Source: Cyanoderma ruficeps (Eukaryota > Chordata > Aves > Passeriformes > Timaliidae). Taken from it: a DNA stretch of 64,000 nucleotides. The DNA lies in assembly GCA_008694505.1 (NCBI GenBank), contig VZDJ01000045.1, positions 1,161,256 through 1,225,255 of the forward strand. The letters are read 5' to 3'. Below the pieces are notes generated by a model. The model did not search any database and was not told where the DNA came from. It saw only the letters and a program-made list of their open reading frames with translations. Below are positions 41,678-54,300 of this stretch, one piece after another. Both the position numbers and the translations under genes were made by a program. The number at the start of each line of letters is the position of its first letter. The stretch's first letter is position 1.

Positions 41678-42308
41678 CTTTGGGAGCCACGGCTGGCTGG
41701 AGCGAGATTTGTGGCCATCGCGATATCCGTGCGCGCGGTTGCCGCGATACCGCGGCGCTGCCCGCGGGCTGATGGCGGCTGAGGGGCGCGGTGAGGGGAC
41801 AGGGCCCCCCGGGCGGTCGAGCCACTGTGCGCCTGGGATGGACTCAGTCGGGGGTGGCGAAAGTTGCCGGGGTTTGTCACGGATAGCGCAATTTGGGATC
41901 GCCGTAGTGACGGGTGATGGCTTACGGACACTTTGTAGATAACCCAAATGGGTGTTCGCAGCAGTTGCTCGCTTTCAGTTTGTTTCGTTAAAGGTTTGCA
42001 TTCAGAGACTGAAACAATAAATGCCCAAGAATAAGCTGAGGGCTCACTAAGCGCTGAAAGTCTCTGAAAAGAGACTGCTGCCTCAACTTACTCGTGGACC
42101 TTACGTGGTCCTTCCTGAGCTCTGCGGCTCTCTGGTACCGTCCAGTAAGGAAGTACTTTGCAGATTACTAAAAATCCAAAACCAACCCCCCCAACATTCA
42201 GATAAGAGTTATGCTTTGAAGAGTCGGTTTCTCATAGTTTTAAGGACCTTATGTAAATCAAAGGATGATTTCTTATCTTGCCAGAGAGAAGTTAAAAAGG
42301 AAACTAAT

Positions 42309-45300
42309 ATGGCCAGCAGTAGCAGACCTCCCACAGCTCGTTCTGCTTCAAGAGCAGGAATAGGACTGACCTCTTCATCAAGGCCTGCCTCTTCATCAAG
42401 GACTCCGTCAGCAGGCAGAGTAGGAACAGCGGTATGTTAGAAAATATTAAAAAATAATATGTCATTCACTTTGATGTATTTAGATTTTTATCTTTTTTTT
42501 GCTAATTTTTTTTTAAGTACCAAGACTGGTGTGAGGAGTTCTTTTTTATGAAGAATTTAAGATTTCAGTTTTATATAAAGCTTTGCTAACCTTGTCTGGA
42601 GAGGGTCACGGATGTCCAGCATCCAGAGTTCATCTGGGAGACCTAAGTAGCATTAATGTTGCAGACAGGTGTTTTGTTTTTTTTTAATAGATGCCTCCTG
42701 GTACAGCAAGACCTGGTTCTCGTGGTGGGTCTTTGACTCCTGGAGGAGTCTTATCATCTCAGATTAAAGTTGCAGACCGTCCAGTGACTCAACAGGGATT
42801 AAGTGGAATAAAAACTGCAATGAAAGGTATTTTACACTGAAAATAGTCCTCAAGATATCTGTGAACATTTTGAAAGACTATTTAGGTTTTTAAAGGAAAG
42901 CTTTTCATCACTGCATAAATTGCAGAGTGAAAAACCATGATTACAAAGAGCAGCAAAAAGAGAGAGAAAATTCAAGCATCCCTTTATCTGTCATTACTCT
43001 TGGCAGCAAAAGAAGATGAGCATTTTTCTATAGCTGAGTTGTCTTTAAAAATAATTCAAAAGAATAGAACAAGGTTATTGTGTCTTCTTCCATCACTACA
43101 AAATACTTAAAATACTCCATTATGTAGTAACTATTAATATATTTGTGTTAGTAATGTTTATCTTCACAGCAATCTAAAAATGCCTTCTTTTTTAATTAGG
43201 TAATGACTGTATAAGAACACTAAAATATATTAGTTGGAAATTTTTTAATGTAAATTTTGCAGATTGTTTTCCTAATTTACTGTTCATCTAAGTTGGGGTC
43301 TTTTAAACAAAATATCGTATTGCTTTCTTTTATCAGGTCCTCAGAGACAGATAATGGATAAAACATACTACCTTGGCGTGCTGAGGTATGTCTTAACAAC
43401 GTGCTTTTAATCATCTGTTCCCTTTCAGACACAAAGTTGAAGCTTGACAATAGCGTGCAATAAGTGGTGTGAACTTATGAACTTTTGTAGGAGTGCTGCT
43501 GCAAGAGTGAAGGTTATTTTGCGTATAGATATTCTGTAGGAAGAAAGGAAGTCGTACATGTTACACTTAGCGAGCCTAACAACAAAACTTTGAGGTTTTG
43601 TTGAGGTTTTGTTGTTAAATGCTCTCTCGCAGCATTAGTAAGTAGAGGGTCAGTGATTCTGAGCTTCCACTTCCAATGTTTATTAGGTCTGATAGCTCCA
43701 TATGTAAGATGTAGCATTGAAAGCTAAATGGGTTTTTTTGTACATTTCAGATGGTTTGCTTGGATTATACATTCAGCTGGCAATGACAGAATCAAGACCT
43801 TGTGCAAACCATTGCATGCAGGACTTTATCAGTTGCTAATAATACATTTTTGAATAATTAGTCCTAAAGGACATGATTTTAAATATGGATGATACCCACA
43901 TTCTGTGAAATCACACTGTGTTTTTTTACTTTCCACATCTGTTTTACCAGCAGAGACAAAAAGCTAATTAAAACATATCATTTCATACCAAGGTTTTCCA
44001 GCAACTACTTAGGACTTTATCTGGTACAACCATTTTGCTTTTTTCTACACTCACCTCTTCTTAGAAGTGCTGAGTGGAGACAAAGTGCAGTGTGAGAGAT
44101 ATTAATTGCAAATCACCTGTTGTAAAATCTATTTACTTTTCTAGCTGTGCTCTAGTTGTACATCCAAATGTTAATGATTCTTTTTTCTTTATTTTTTTTT
44201 CAGAAGTAAAACAAATGAACTTACAACAGAAATTAACAAACTGCAGGAAGAAGTAGAAATGTACAAGCAAGAGAAATCTGTCTATTTGTCCTATGAAAAA
44301 CGGTGAGGTGTATTGCAGCTAATGCAGTGCTAACTTTCTAAGTCACAAGACTATTTTCAAGTATTGGGCAGGCTTCAAGGAATCAGTGAATCATTTTTTT
44401 CATTATTTAATTTTTACATATACAAATCTTACCATTTGAAGTTTGACTTTTTCTTTCATATTTAGGGCAGAGGCTTTAGCTGGTGAAATCAAAGATTTTC
44501 AAGGTCAACTAGCAGACTACAACATGGTATGCTGCTGTCAAATTTTGATACTGAATGCTCCCATGTATTTTACCTACGTTGTACTGTTTTTGCTTTGTTC
44601 GGAATCATTTTTTGACATTTCCATGTAAAAATGTACTGGTTAATACTGCCTTTATTCAGTTATTGGAAAGGAAAGAGACAGAAACAGAGGAGAACAAAAC
44701 GTGTACTATACATTAGGAGGAATGTATATGCATGTGGATTTAAGAAATTGGTGCTGTGTAATATTTCAGTGCTTAGAACAGCTACATATAATGATGATTA
44801 TTTCTGAAAATGGCATATAATCTATTCAGATTTCCAAATCATGTTTTTTCCAATTGCAACCAAAATTTGCTATGTTTTCATGAGCCCTTTGTCATATTTT
44901 TCTTTTTAAGAAAGGGAGAGCAGTAACATGTTGGAATTCTATCTTGTTTCAGGTTGTGGATATACTTAACATCAGTACAGATATGGCAGAAGTGATCTCT
45001 GATTACAATATGGTAAGAATTAGTATATTTGCTCTGCTTTAACAGTGAAATTATGTTTTACTTTCTTGGTACTTTGGATGTGTGGCATGTCTAAAATAGC
45101 ATAGCACTGACATAAAACTTTGCCCTTTTTTTCCAGTAGAATTATTCATAATGTTGGCAACGTGTTAGCAGTAACACAGCAGTAAGACAATTGCCTGAAG
45201 TCTTGCATTAACAGCCCCTTGATAGTTTATTGTGATACACATTTGGGAAGGATGTTATCCCAACCCGAACTATGAGTGTTAAAACATCTTTTTTGTTTTT

Positions 45301-48300
45301 TTATTTTTTGGGAGCACAGAACACTAGTCTTAGGCAGGCAGATTTAAGCAGGCTGCACTGCCTTGTAAAGCCTGGTCTTCTGGACATTAAATTCTCTTTT
45401 ATCTTCAGCCTTTTCAATGTCTCCAGTGTAAAAAATATCAAATAGGTCTCTGAAATAGCCACCACAAAATCAGAGAGTTTTGTTCTTCCTTTGCTTTCCT
45501 TATTTTTTTTCTAACATATCCTGAAAGTGTTAAGGCATGGATGGCATCATGCATGTTTTATTTCTTACGATCAATTAATTTGTCCATAAACAAAAGAAAC
45601 CAGTTTCAGTAAAGGTTGTTTTGGTAACATGAAAAATGACCTGAATATTTCTGGGTCAAAACAACTTTTATTTTGCTTGCATTTGATTGAGTAATAAAGA
45701 TATAATGTCTGTGTCATAAAGAGAAGAATGTGTTTCACCCCATCTCTGTAGTTTTAAACAGTATAAGTGTTTCAAGAATAGATCCCACAGAAATAGTAAA
45801 TGAAACAATTTATTGGGAAGTATTTAGAAGATGTGTATGTGTTGCATTTAGGGATGTGGTTTAATTTAGGGATGTGGTGGAATTGTCGTTGCTGAGTGAA
45901 GGGTTAGACTTGATGATCTTAAGAGGTGTTTTCCTTTCCTGTTTTATATGCTTCCATGATTTATTAGAAACTTGATTGTATTTCAATTTCTTTTTAAGTT
46001 AAAGGTTCAGAATGACCGAGACACTCAGAGTATAGATAAAATTTTCACAAAAAGACAAGCGTAAGTACATTAAGTATATATTTTTCATTATTGAATAACT
46101 CAACTTCTCATAACTCAGCTTGGGAAAATTGAGGTGTTACCTGTTTCCCTAATAGTGCAATGCATATCACAAGTGATACCTGGATAATTTCAAGATGATA
46201 CATTAGTTACAGATAGATAACAGCTGCCAGGTTGCAGGTGGAGTTCCTAGCAATAAATTCTAGCTACTCTTCTGAAGATAATTACCATGGCATCCAGGAA
46301 AATTAGGTGGCAGTGGTGACTCCTGTCTTTTGGCAATCTGCTGTCAGGTTTTGGGAGTTTTGTTGTGGAGTAGCAGAGTGAAGAAGGCAAGCAGGAGTGG
46401 AAACTTCATCTGGGTAGTAAGGTAGGGTTGTGTAGAAGGAAAAATGAGGATGGTGAGATGCTTGCAGTAAGAATTTGTAAGCCCTGACAATGGCTTGTGT
46501 AGTGATAGGCTGAGAGGGTGAGTTTTTGAGATAGTTTAGGTACGAGAGAGATGCAGGAAAAAACTGTATGGTCCTGCCTGTTGCTATTGAAAGCAATCTC
46601 AGCAGTGAGATCCTATGTATCAATAAGCACTCCAAAGCAACAAATTTACCAGTTAATAATGCCACATTTTATTATTACTGTAGTTTTCAACAGCTCGCAA
46701 ATGTGTCTGTTCCACCCTGAATGCATTTTTAAGTGTTAAGAAAATATGAAGGTTCAGTAGCAATGCAGTAAGGGTAATTTATTGTTGCACTGTACATACA
46801 CATTTTTGGGAATACAACAGTTGGTCTTTCTTGCTCTTCTAATTTTGGTAAAAAAATACCAAAATGCTCCATTTTCTGATCACGTTACTTTTGCCTAATA
46901 GACTACAGAGCTGTTACACCACTGATTTGTAGCCAGCCCCCAGCCTGGCTGTGGTCTGTTCAACATTATAGAGAAATTATTTTTTTCTTCTAGACCTCTT
47001 CACAATGAAAGCATTAATGATTATGCCAACTTCACCTGCTACTTTGTTCATGTTAAACAATATACAGTAAGTCCCCCAGTATAAGTAGCCAAACCCATTT
47101 TTATAAAAAGTGGATTATGAGCATTTTTTGCATGTTTTGAAGTATTTGCTGTGCCAGTAATGCATGCATATGACCCCATTTTTTAACTTCATGACTGATG
47201 TAGCAAAATCTTGCAATGGATTTGGGAAGATGAAATGAGATAACATAGCTTCATTCTGTATTGTATGTAGTAAAGCATAAAATGGAAGTACAAATGTACT
47301 ATATTTTTGAAATGTCAGTTCAGCATCCATTGTTTAAGACATTAACGCTCCTCATTTACATGAATATCTATGTATTTATCCTCAATAAATCCATCTTCTT
47401 CATCTCCGAATGCATGAACTTTCTTAAATATTACCGTGGGTTCTTCGCTGCTTGTACCCGATACTGAAGGAGAAGGACTCATGTCAGCTGAGAACTCCTG
47501 TTCAAATATCTCTGAGTCATTTTCTTCCAGACGATGGTGACGGTAGCTGATCAAGTAGTGATACCATGCTGGACATTTTACAGCAGTAAAAATTAGGAGT
47601 GTAGTGCCTAGGACAAACCCCAGGACACCTGCTAGGAAAGTCCAGCTTTTGCCAACAAGTGGTAGCTCTTTAAAAAAAATAGGAAAAAAGAAGTGTAATC
47701 TTCATGAGGGGTACTAGCAAGAAGTTAAGTATGATTTTTTTTCGTAATTGAGAACTCACAAAGTAAACATTGATAGGGGAATTACTGAGTGTCTCCAGAG
47801 CTTAAGTAGAATGTTGCTATGTTGTTAGGGAGTCAGTAACATCGAAGAGACTGATAATGTATGTGTGACTCATATTTCCTAGCAGTATAAATCTACCTTG
47901 AATATTTATAAAATATAGTTGTTTCAAAGTCTATTTCAAAGACAAAGCTCTGGGGGCATATAAAAGATAAAAATGATAAATACATATAATTTTTTTTTCC
48001 AAAAATTAAGTTCCAAGATTAGCTTTTGGAAAAAAAAATCAGTAGCTGGCTTCAAATTCTATTTCCCAGGCTTTACTTTTTATATGGTGATAATGTCTGA
48101 TCCCTAAAATACCATGTCTTTTGTTTGGCATATCCTTTCAGTTGTGCTTCTTCTATTATAAAAGTGTCAGTAAACTGTTGTTGCCGGTAGTCTTTATCTA
48201 GGAGCCGATTTTGTGTGCTGGCCACTATCCTAAAATAAATTATAAGCTGGTACAGCTAAAGAAACATGTCACAGTGGTAGGTTATAATTTGTGTATGTAT

Positions 48301-51300
48301 CTGTAGATAACTTTCCTGCTTTAGCTAGAAGAAAGAAGTAAAGTATTTCAGGATGGAAGAGATAACTGGCACGTGAGATTAACATTGAAAGGTGAAGAAA
48401 AGTGAGGAAACTATCACTGAAATTTCCAAAGAATTTGCAATGGGCACATTCACATCCTTAATACTGAACACAGTTAGCATGGGAGTAAAATCTGTGAGTT
48501 CATGCTATCACATTTTAGAAAAACAACTACAAAGCAGTTGGTTTGGAAAAAGCAAATTTTTTGAAAGTTGCTTCCCTAGTTCTGTTAGGCAAAGATCTAG
48601 AGAAATATCTGAATATTAGGGCTTTAAAATTTCATCATAATTTTTTAGCATCATTTGAGGATTATGGGGTTTATCTGTTTTGAACACTTACTCAGTAGAC
48701 CTTAACATTCACTGTAATATGTGTGACTGTCTACCAGAACATGGAAATATGTTTGTTCTGCAGCCCTGGCTTTTATGGAAGAGTCAGTGTACTAGTAATG
48801 CAAAACAGTATAAAGTCATGGAACAGCAAATCAAACAGCTCATGAGCAGTAAAGTGAAGTATCCGTGTATTACCTGCACGAGTTCCATTGTTTCCAGTGA
48901 TGATGTTTAGAGTCAGAGCTGTTGAGTCACTACTTCTAAGATTAACAGCAGGAGTGGAAGTTGGAGTGTTTTCTAAAGGAATCTTTTCAGTTTTGCAGTC
49001 AGCTGGTTGGATAGCTGCCATCTTGATGGAGATTTTTTCCATGTTTGGTAGTGTACAGCTAGTGTTGTTTTCATTTTCTGTGAATGTGAGCAATGAAAAG
49101 GCTATGAGATGCTGATAACTTTCTGGCATTCCAAAAAATTCTCATAGTTAGCTATTGTGTTGCTGCATAATATGGGTAAATTGATGGTGGATTTTATCCG
49201 GTTCTGAAAAAAATGCACAATAAAGTTATTTGATGTAAAAAAAATGTTAAATGCTGCTCTTACCAAAACTTACCCAATGTCACATTGGAGGTAGTTAGCC
49301 ATATGTGTAAGTCAAGGAGGTCACAGGAGCAGATCCATGGGTTTCCAGCTAAAACAATTTTAATCAATCTAAAAGATGATTTTATGTGAAAATATTTCAG
49401 AAAATTGTACTGTAGGTTTAAAACTGACAGGTTTTCTAGAGAAGTAAATGTATCTGAATCTAGTTGAGCAATCATGTTATAGGATAGATTCAACACTGAG
49501 AGTTGATTTAATCCTGCAAATGCTGCTTTATGAACTGTGCTAATACAGTTGTTGCTAATATCCAGAGTTATAAGATTTTTCAGATTGTAGAAACTGTTAT
49601 TGTTCAGTACAGTAATGTTGTTTTCATTCACATGAAGTTCAGTGAGGTTAATAAAACGCCCAAGAATCTCTTTGTCATGATCTTCTAAACTGATGTTATT
49701 GTTTTTAAGGCTTAATTTAGTAACGTTTTGAAAAAGATTGAGGGAGATATTAAAGAGGTTCTTTCCAGACTCCTCACAAGCAACCTGTTGAAAAAAAGAG
49801 AATGACAACAATGAAATACTATAGAAAAGTCTACTAATGAATGTGTCTCAGTGAGGACTGTTGAAGGCAGGGAAAACTATCTTCTATTTTTAATGCTGTC
49901 ACTTTAAAAGAAAAGTTATGTTGCTCTTCATGAAGTTTTATTTACATCTTTCTTAACTAACTCATGGTCTGGTGATACAGTGAAATGAATCCTCCTAGTG
50001 TCTAGAGACCTGATGTTCCAGAGCACTTTGTGCTGAGCTCTGTGCTTAGATGCATGGATCTTTATGTGATGGTCATCCAAAGTGTAACTGGTTTGGCATA
50101 CCATTTTGGAATTAGTATTTGGAATGAATTATTTGTTGGGTGAAAAAAGAATTACTTTCCTGCATAATCTGGAAAGATGCTATCATAGAAGAAGTTTATT
50201 CAAGACTGAAAATTAATTCAAATATGCTTTCTAAAACGTATTTTTTTGAAACATCTATGTTTACCCTTAATTTAAGATAACATCTTTAGAGCAGACCTTC
50301 AACAAAACATTTATTATATATGTATTTACCGTAGCACTTAACTTCATTTTGGTTTTCTGTGTTAAAGTTTAGCATTGCTACAATCTTTTCTGATTTGAGT
50401 CTTTGCTCTCAACACCTTGAAATATTTTTGTTTTCTGAAAAGAGTACATTTATTTATATATGTAAGGAGGCATTCCTGTTGTCGGAAAGAATTTGATACA
50501 AAATCATCTCAAATATGTTTCAGTGTTATTCACCCACTTACAATGACTACCATCAGCTAATTGTCCATTACACTAAAAACTACTTCTTACTTGCATTTTT
50601 TATTCCTTTCATCAAGACTTCTATGTTAATGAAACAGTTTTTTAAATACCTTCTGCTTCAAGTGTATCTTTCAAAAGTAAGGCTAGTTCAGGTCAATGTA
50701 AAACTTACAGTTTGGGAAGTAATGTTGCAGTCAGCAGTGACTGGATTCAAAAACAGTGTTCCAGCCCAGATAGCAATCCAATAGAGTTTCATGTTTGGAG
50801 CCTAGTAAAAAACAACACCCACATATCAAGACCAGAATTACCGGTGTCTTCTATAGTGGTAATTTAACAAATTAATAGATACAGTTATTTCAGTGATGGT
50901 TTAATAAATGTTGTTCTACATAAATACTTTGTAATGTAAAATCCAAAAATGGGTTGTGAGAATTAATGAATTCAGCTTTAACTTAATTGAGCCAAACCTA
51001 AAATCCAATGTTCAGACTGTATCAGCAAATAGAAAAGGGATTGGTTAGACAAGTTAATAGAGAAAAGTATCATAAATGTATAAAACAAATAAGCAGGGCT
51101 GTACTCGTTAATATCCTTGTTAAAGCAATTATGGGTACTGGAAGACTATGATTGGAGTAAACTGCAGAAAGTATTGATGCTTTCATGCCCTCCCTATGCA
51201 ATTTCTCTTGTTGCTTTTACAGAGGCAGAGTATTCTACTAAACAATTGTTGATTTGTCCAGTCAGATTTCTTTTATGTTCTTATGTAAGTTACTAAGCAT

Positions 51301-54300
51301 TTTTGTGAATTTTTAATTAGAAGATCAATCTTTTAATCTCATTCTTGTCCATAATATAACCTATAGTGTGACATAAACCTGGACTTTTATGTTATGAAGG
51401 TACAGGTGTTGCTCTGATCTTTGGAACTAAGTAAACATTGTTCAATCTCCAGTGGTCAAGTTTTTGTACAGATCCAAGCTTTATTTTTTGAAAGTTGGAA
51501 AGGTCTTACAGTGACGTTGACTTCTATCAAAGAAAGGAGCTCTCATTCATTGCCTTTGAATCAGACACTGTTTGCAGCATCTGTTAATTTTGAGCACAAA
51601 TGTTACACCATATCTGTGGGATGTTAAGGTGGTCCCTGTTTATGTACACTTCAATGAAAATGTTGTGTAAAAGGGAGTGAACCTTCAATTTTTCCAGTTT
51701 TTCTTAAGCATCTGAAAAGATAGGGTGTCAAGTTAATCTTAGTATATCTCCTTGCCAGATTTCTATCTTCTGAAGTAATAGAAACCCGAAAAGTATAGTG
51801 TGATATACTTATTTAAAGTGAGCTGTACAGAGCATTCACTGAATTTGACAAAAAAGAGTGAGGGAGATTAAATAAGGAAGTTTAATTGCACAAGCAATGC
51901 TGAGTACAAGCAGCCTGTCATATTTACAAAACCTCCACCAGTCCTTAAAATGAGTGCTGGGAGGTCTTTTCTGATCATAGTGAAATAAATGAGGTCATAG
52001 AACAAACTGATCAAGTCTATTTGATAACTTCTCTCTATATTTGCATGTCGGAGGATTGACCTCATTCACTTAACTGAATCAACCTGGAAATTTCAAAACT
52101 TCTTGGAAAGAAGAGGAAGATAAATGCCACTTACAATGCTCTGATCCATTGTGTATTTCTACTTTTGTCAGAAACTTACATTGAATACAAACAATACATA
52201 AACCTTTTGCCATTTAGCCTTTATTCGTGGCCAGAACTTGGAAAATGTGCTAGCAGCAGCAACCCCTGTGGAATTACGTTCTGTATTGGGTTTTGCACTT
52301 ATCAGTGGTGGTACCAGTGGCCTGCATATCTTTTTAACCAGTTTGTGTATTGTAAGTGGAGGACATGATGCACTTTGAGAACTCCCTAAACGACCGTTTT
52401 AACATCTGGATCTTGCAGCGTATTTGGACTTAAAAGATACAGCTTCCTATATGTTCAGAATCAGAGCAGATCTTAACCTGGCAATTTATAGATATAGATT
52501 AATAGTATTATTGTAGTTTTCCCATCACAAGACAAGAGTTGTCTTAAATAGAATGGGAAAATGTTTCAAATATTGTTTTCAATGTTAATCTGTAAGTTTA
52601 CAACAACCAAGTCGAAAATTTAAGTTGTACGTGTGTCTAAGTCCAAAACATAACTTCTAGCTCTTAATTTAGTTTCAGCTGAAAACAAAGGGATTTCTTA
52701 CCAATGTGGCTGCTTGCATTTTGTGTGTGTGAACTTGTATAATCAGTAAAAGAACAGGAAAGCATCTGTAATTTTAGTTGCAGTTTAGCATTTTACTAGA
52801 ACCAGATTTTATGAGCTGCTGTTTAAGCTAACTGCTGGGGAAGGAGACATAGCCTGGCAATACACTAGCAATACATTGGTAGTACTTTGATATTTCCTTG
52901 TAATTAGAAGTGCTTTCTTAAAAATTCCCATCAGAGAACTTTGAAAATTATATAATTTAAAAATAATGTAATGATTTTTCTTTCTCTGGGGAGGTAATTA
53001 AGTTTTTAGAATCAGTCTGGTTTTCAGAGTCTATTCGCCAGCTTTCTAATGGAGTAGAATTTATTTAACAACTCAGCATGACCATTTCATACTAATTCGT
53101 GAAATTTTAATGTACCTTGAGATGTGTTTGCCTCCAGGCTACCAACAAAGTTACAGTAATAAATCTTTGCCTGCATCCTGAATGAGACATGCCAAGTGTC
53201 TTACCTTTTGGTTGCTTCTTAGACGTATCGTATGTACACATGTGTAGATTTTTCAGTGCACTGACAAGAAATAACATGGTGTAACAGCACTTTGTGTTGC
53301 TTCAACCTTTGCACCTGATGAATAATCAGGCAGTGTAAAAAAATAGTAGACATAGAAAATCCTTGGCAAAAGATTGACTAAGTTGAGCAACTTCTTATAA
53401 TCATCTGGGATTTAATTGGATCAGCAGCCAATAGGAAAGTCTAATTGTAATATGCTCAAGTGTCAAGTTCCAGATTGTAGAGGAAGCAGTGAGTTCAAAT
53501 GCCAGAGGTGATCTACAAGCAAGTTGAGTTATAATCAATTAAAGAAATGCTGGAGGTGGAAAAAGACTTGCATTTTTAATTTGATCATTCATCAAATGAA
53601 GAAAATGTCAGGAGATTTGCATACCCAAGTAAAGCTTCCTAGTAGCTAGTTAACTATGTGTTAATGCTTGTGTTTTGGAAACATTGTCAGAGGAGCTGCA
53701 GAGCGATACATAAAGCACATTATTTACAAAGAATTACACGCACTGCAATGATGTCCGTAATAAGGGCCATATTTCCTTATTAAGGAAGAAGTTCTAAAAA
53801 CAAGTCATACTTGCTGTAGAGTGAATGTCTATGCACAGGCTGAAAAAAAGGAATTATTGGATATACAAGCACTATGCCCTATAAATTTTTACTTGCATTA
53901 GTGCTCGTTCTGTCCAATGTGTAGCACCAAGCTACAGAACAGTTAATCTCCTTTCCATCTCCATTCCGCTCTAATATGTGGCTGTATAAATTGCTTTACC
54001 TCACTATGTCTTTGTTGTTATTGGCACTTTTTTTTTGCATAATGTCTCAAAACATTCTACAGTTTTTCCAAGCTTCATCCCTGAGTCAACTTCATGCATA
54101 GCGTTCAAATTACCTGTGGTAATGAATTGTGTCTCTGTGACAGCCATTGCTGATTTTTTTTTATTGCTTCTTGAAAAATCACTAAGTTGCAGCCTTCCTT
54201 CAGAAGGTTGCTGCCAGAGAAGATGTGTCACAGTAAGTCAGACATTGCTAGTCTCAAGGACATGCTGGATCATTTTGAAGTATTTAGCCAGGAGTCTGTA

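Noticed and set aside
41634..41752. RFX X-box-like half sites (GTTGCC at 41634-41639 and 41738-41743) upstream of the cilium gene IFT74
   Set aside because: The second half-site (RGYAAC at proper spacing) is missing in both cases, so they are only half matches in GC-rich DNA.
42105..42440. In-frame extension upstream of the IFT74 start (111-codon frame)
   Set aside because: It reads through a splice acceptor (CTTGCCAG, 42281-42284) into intron sequence. MASSSRPP at 42309 matches the known start.
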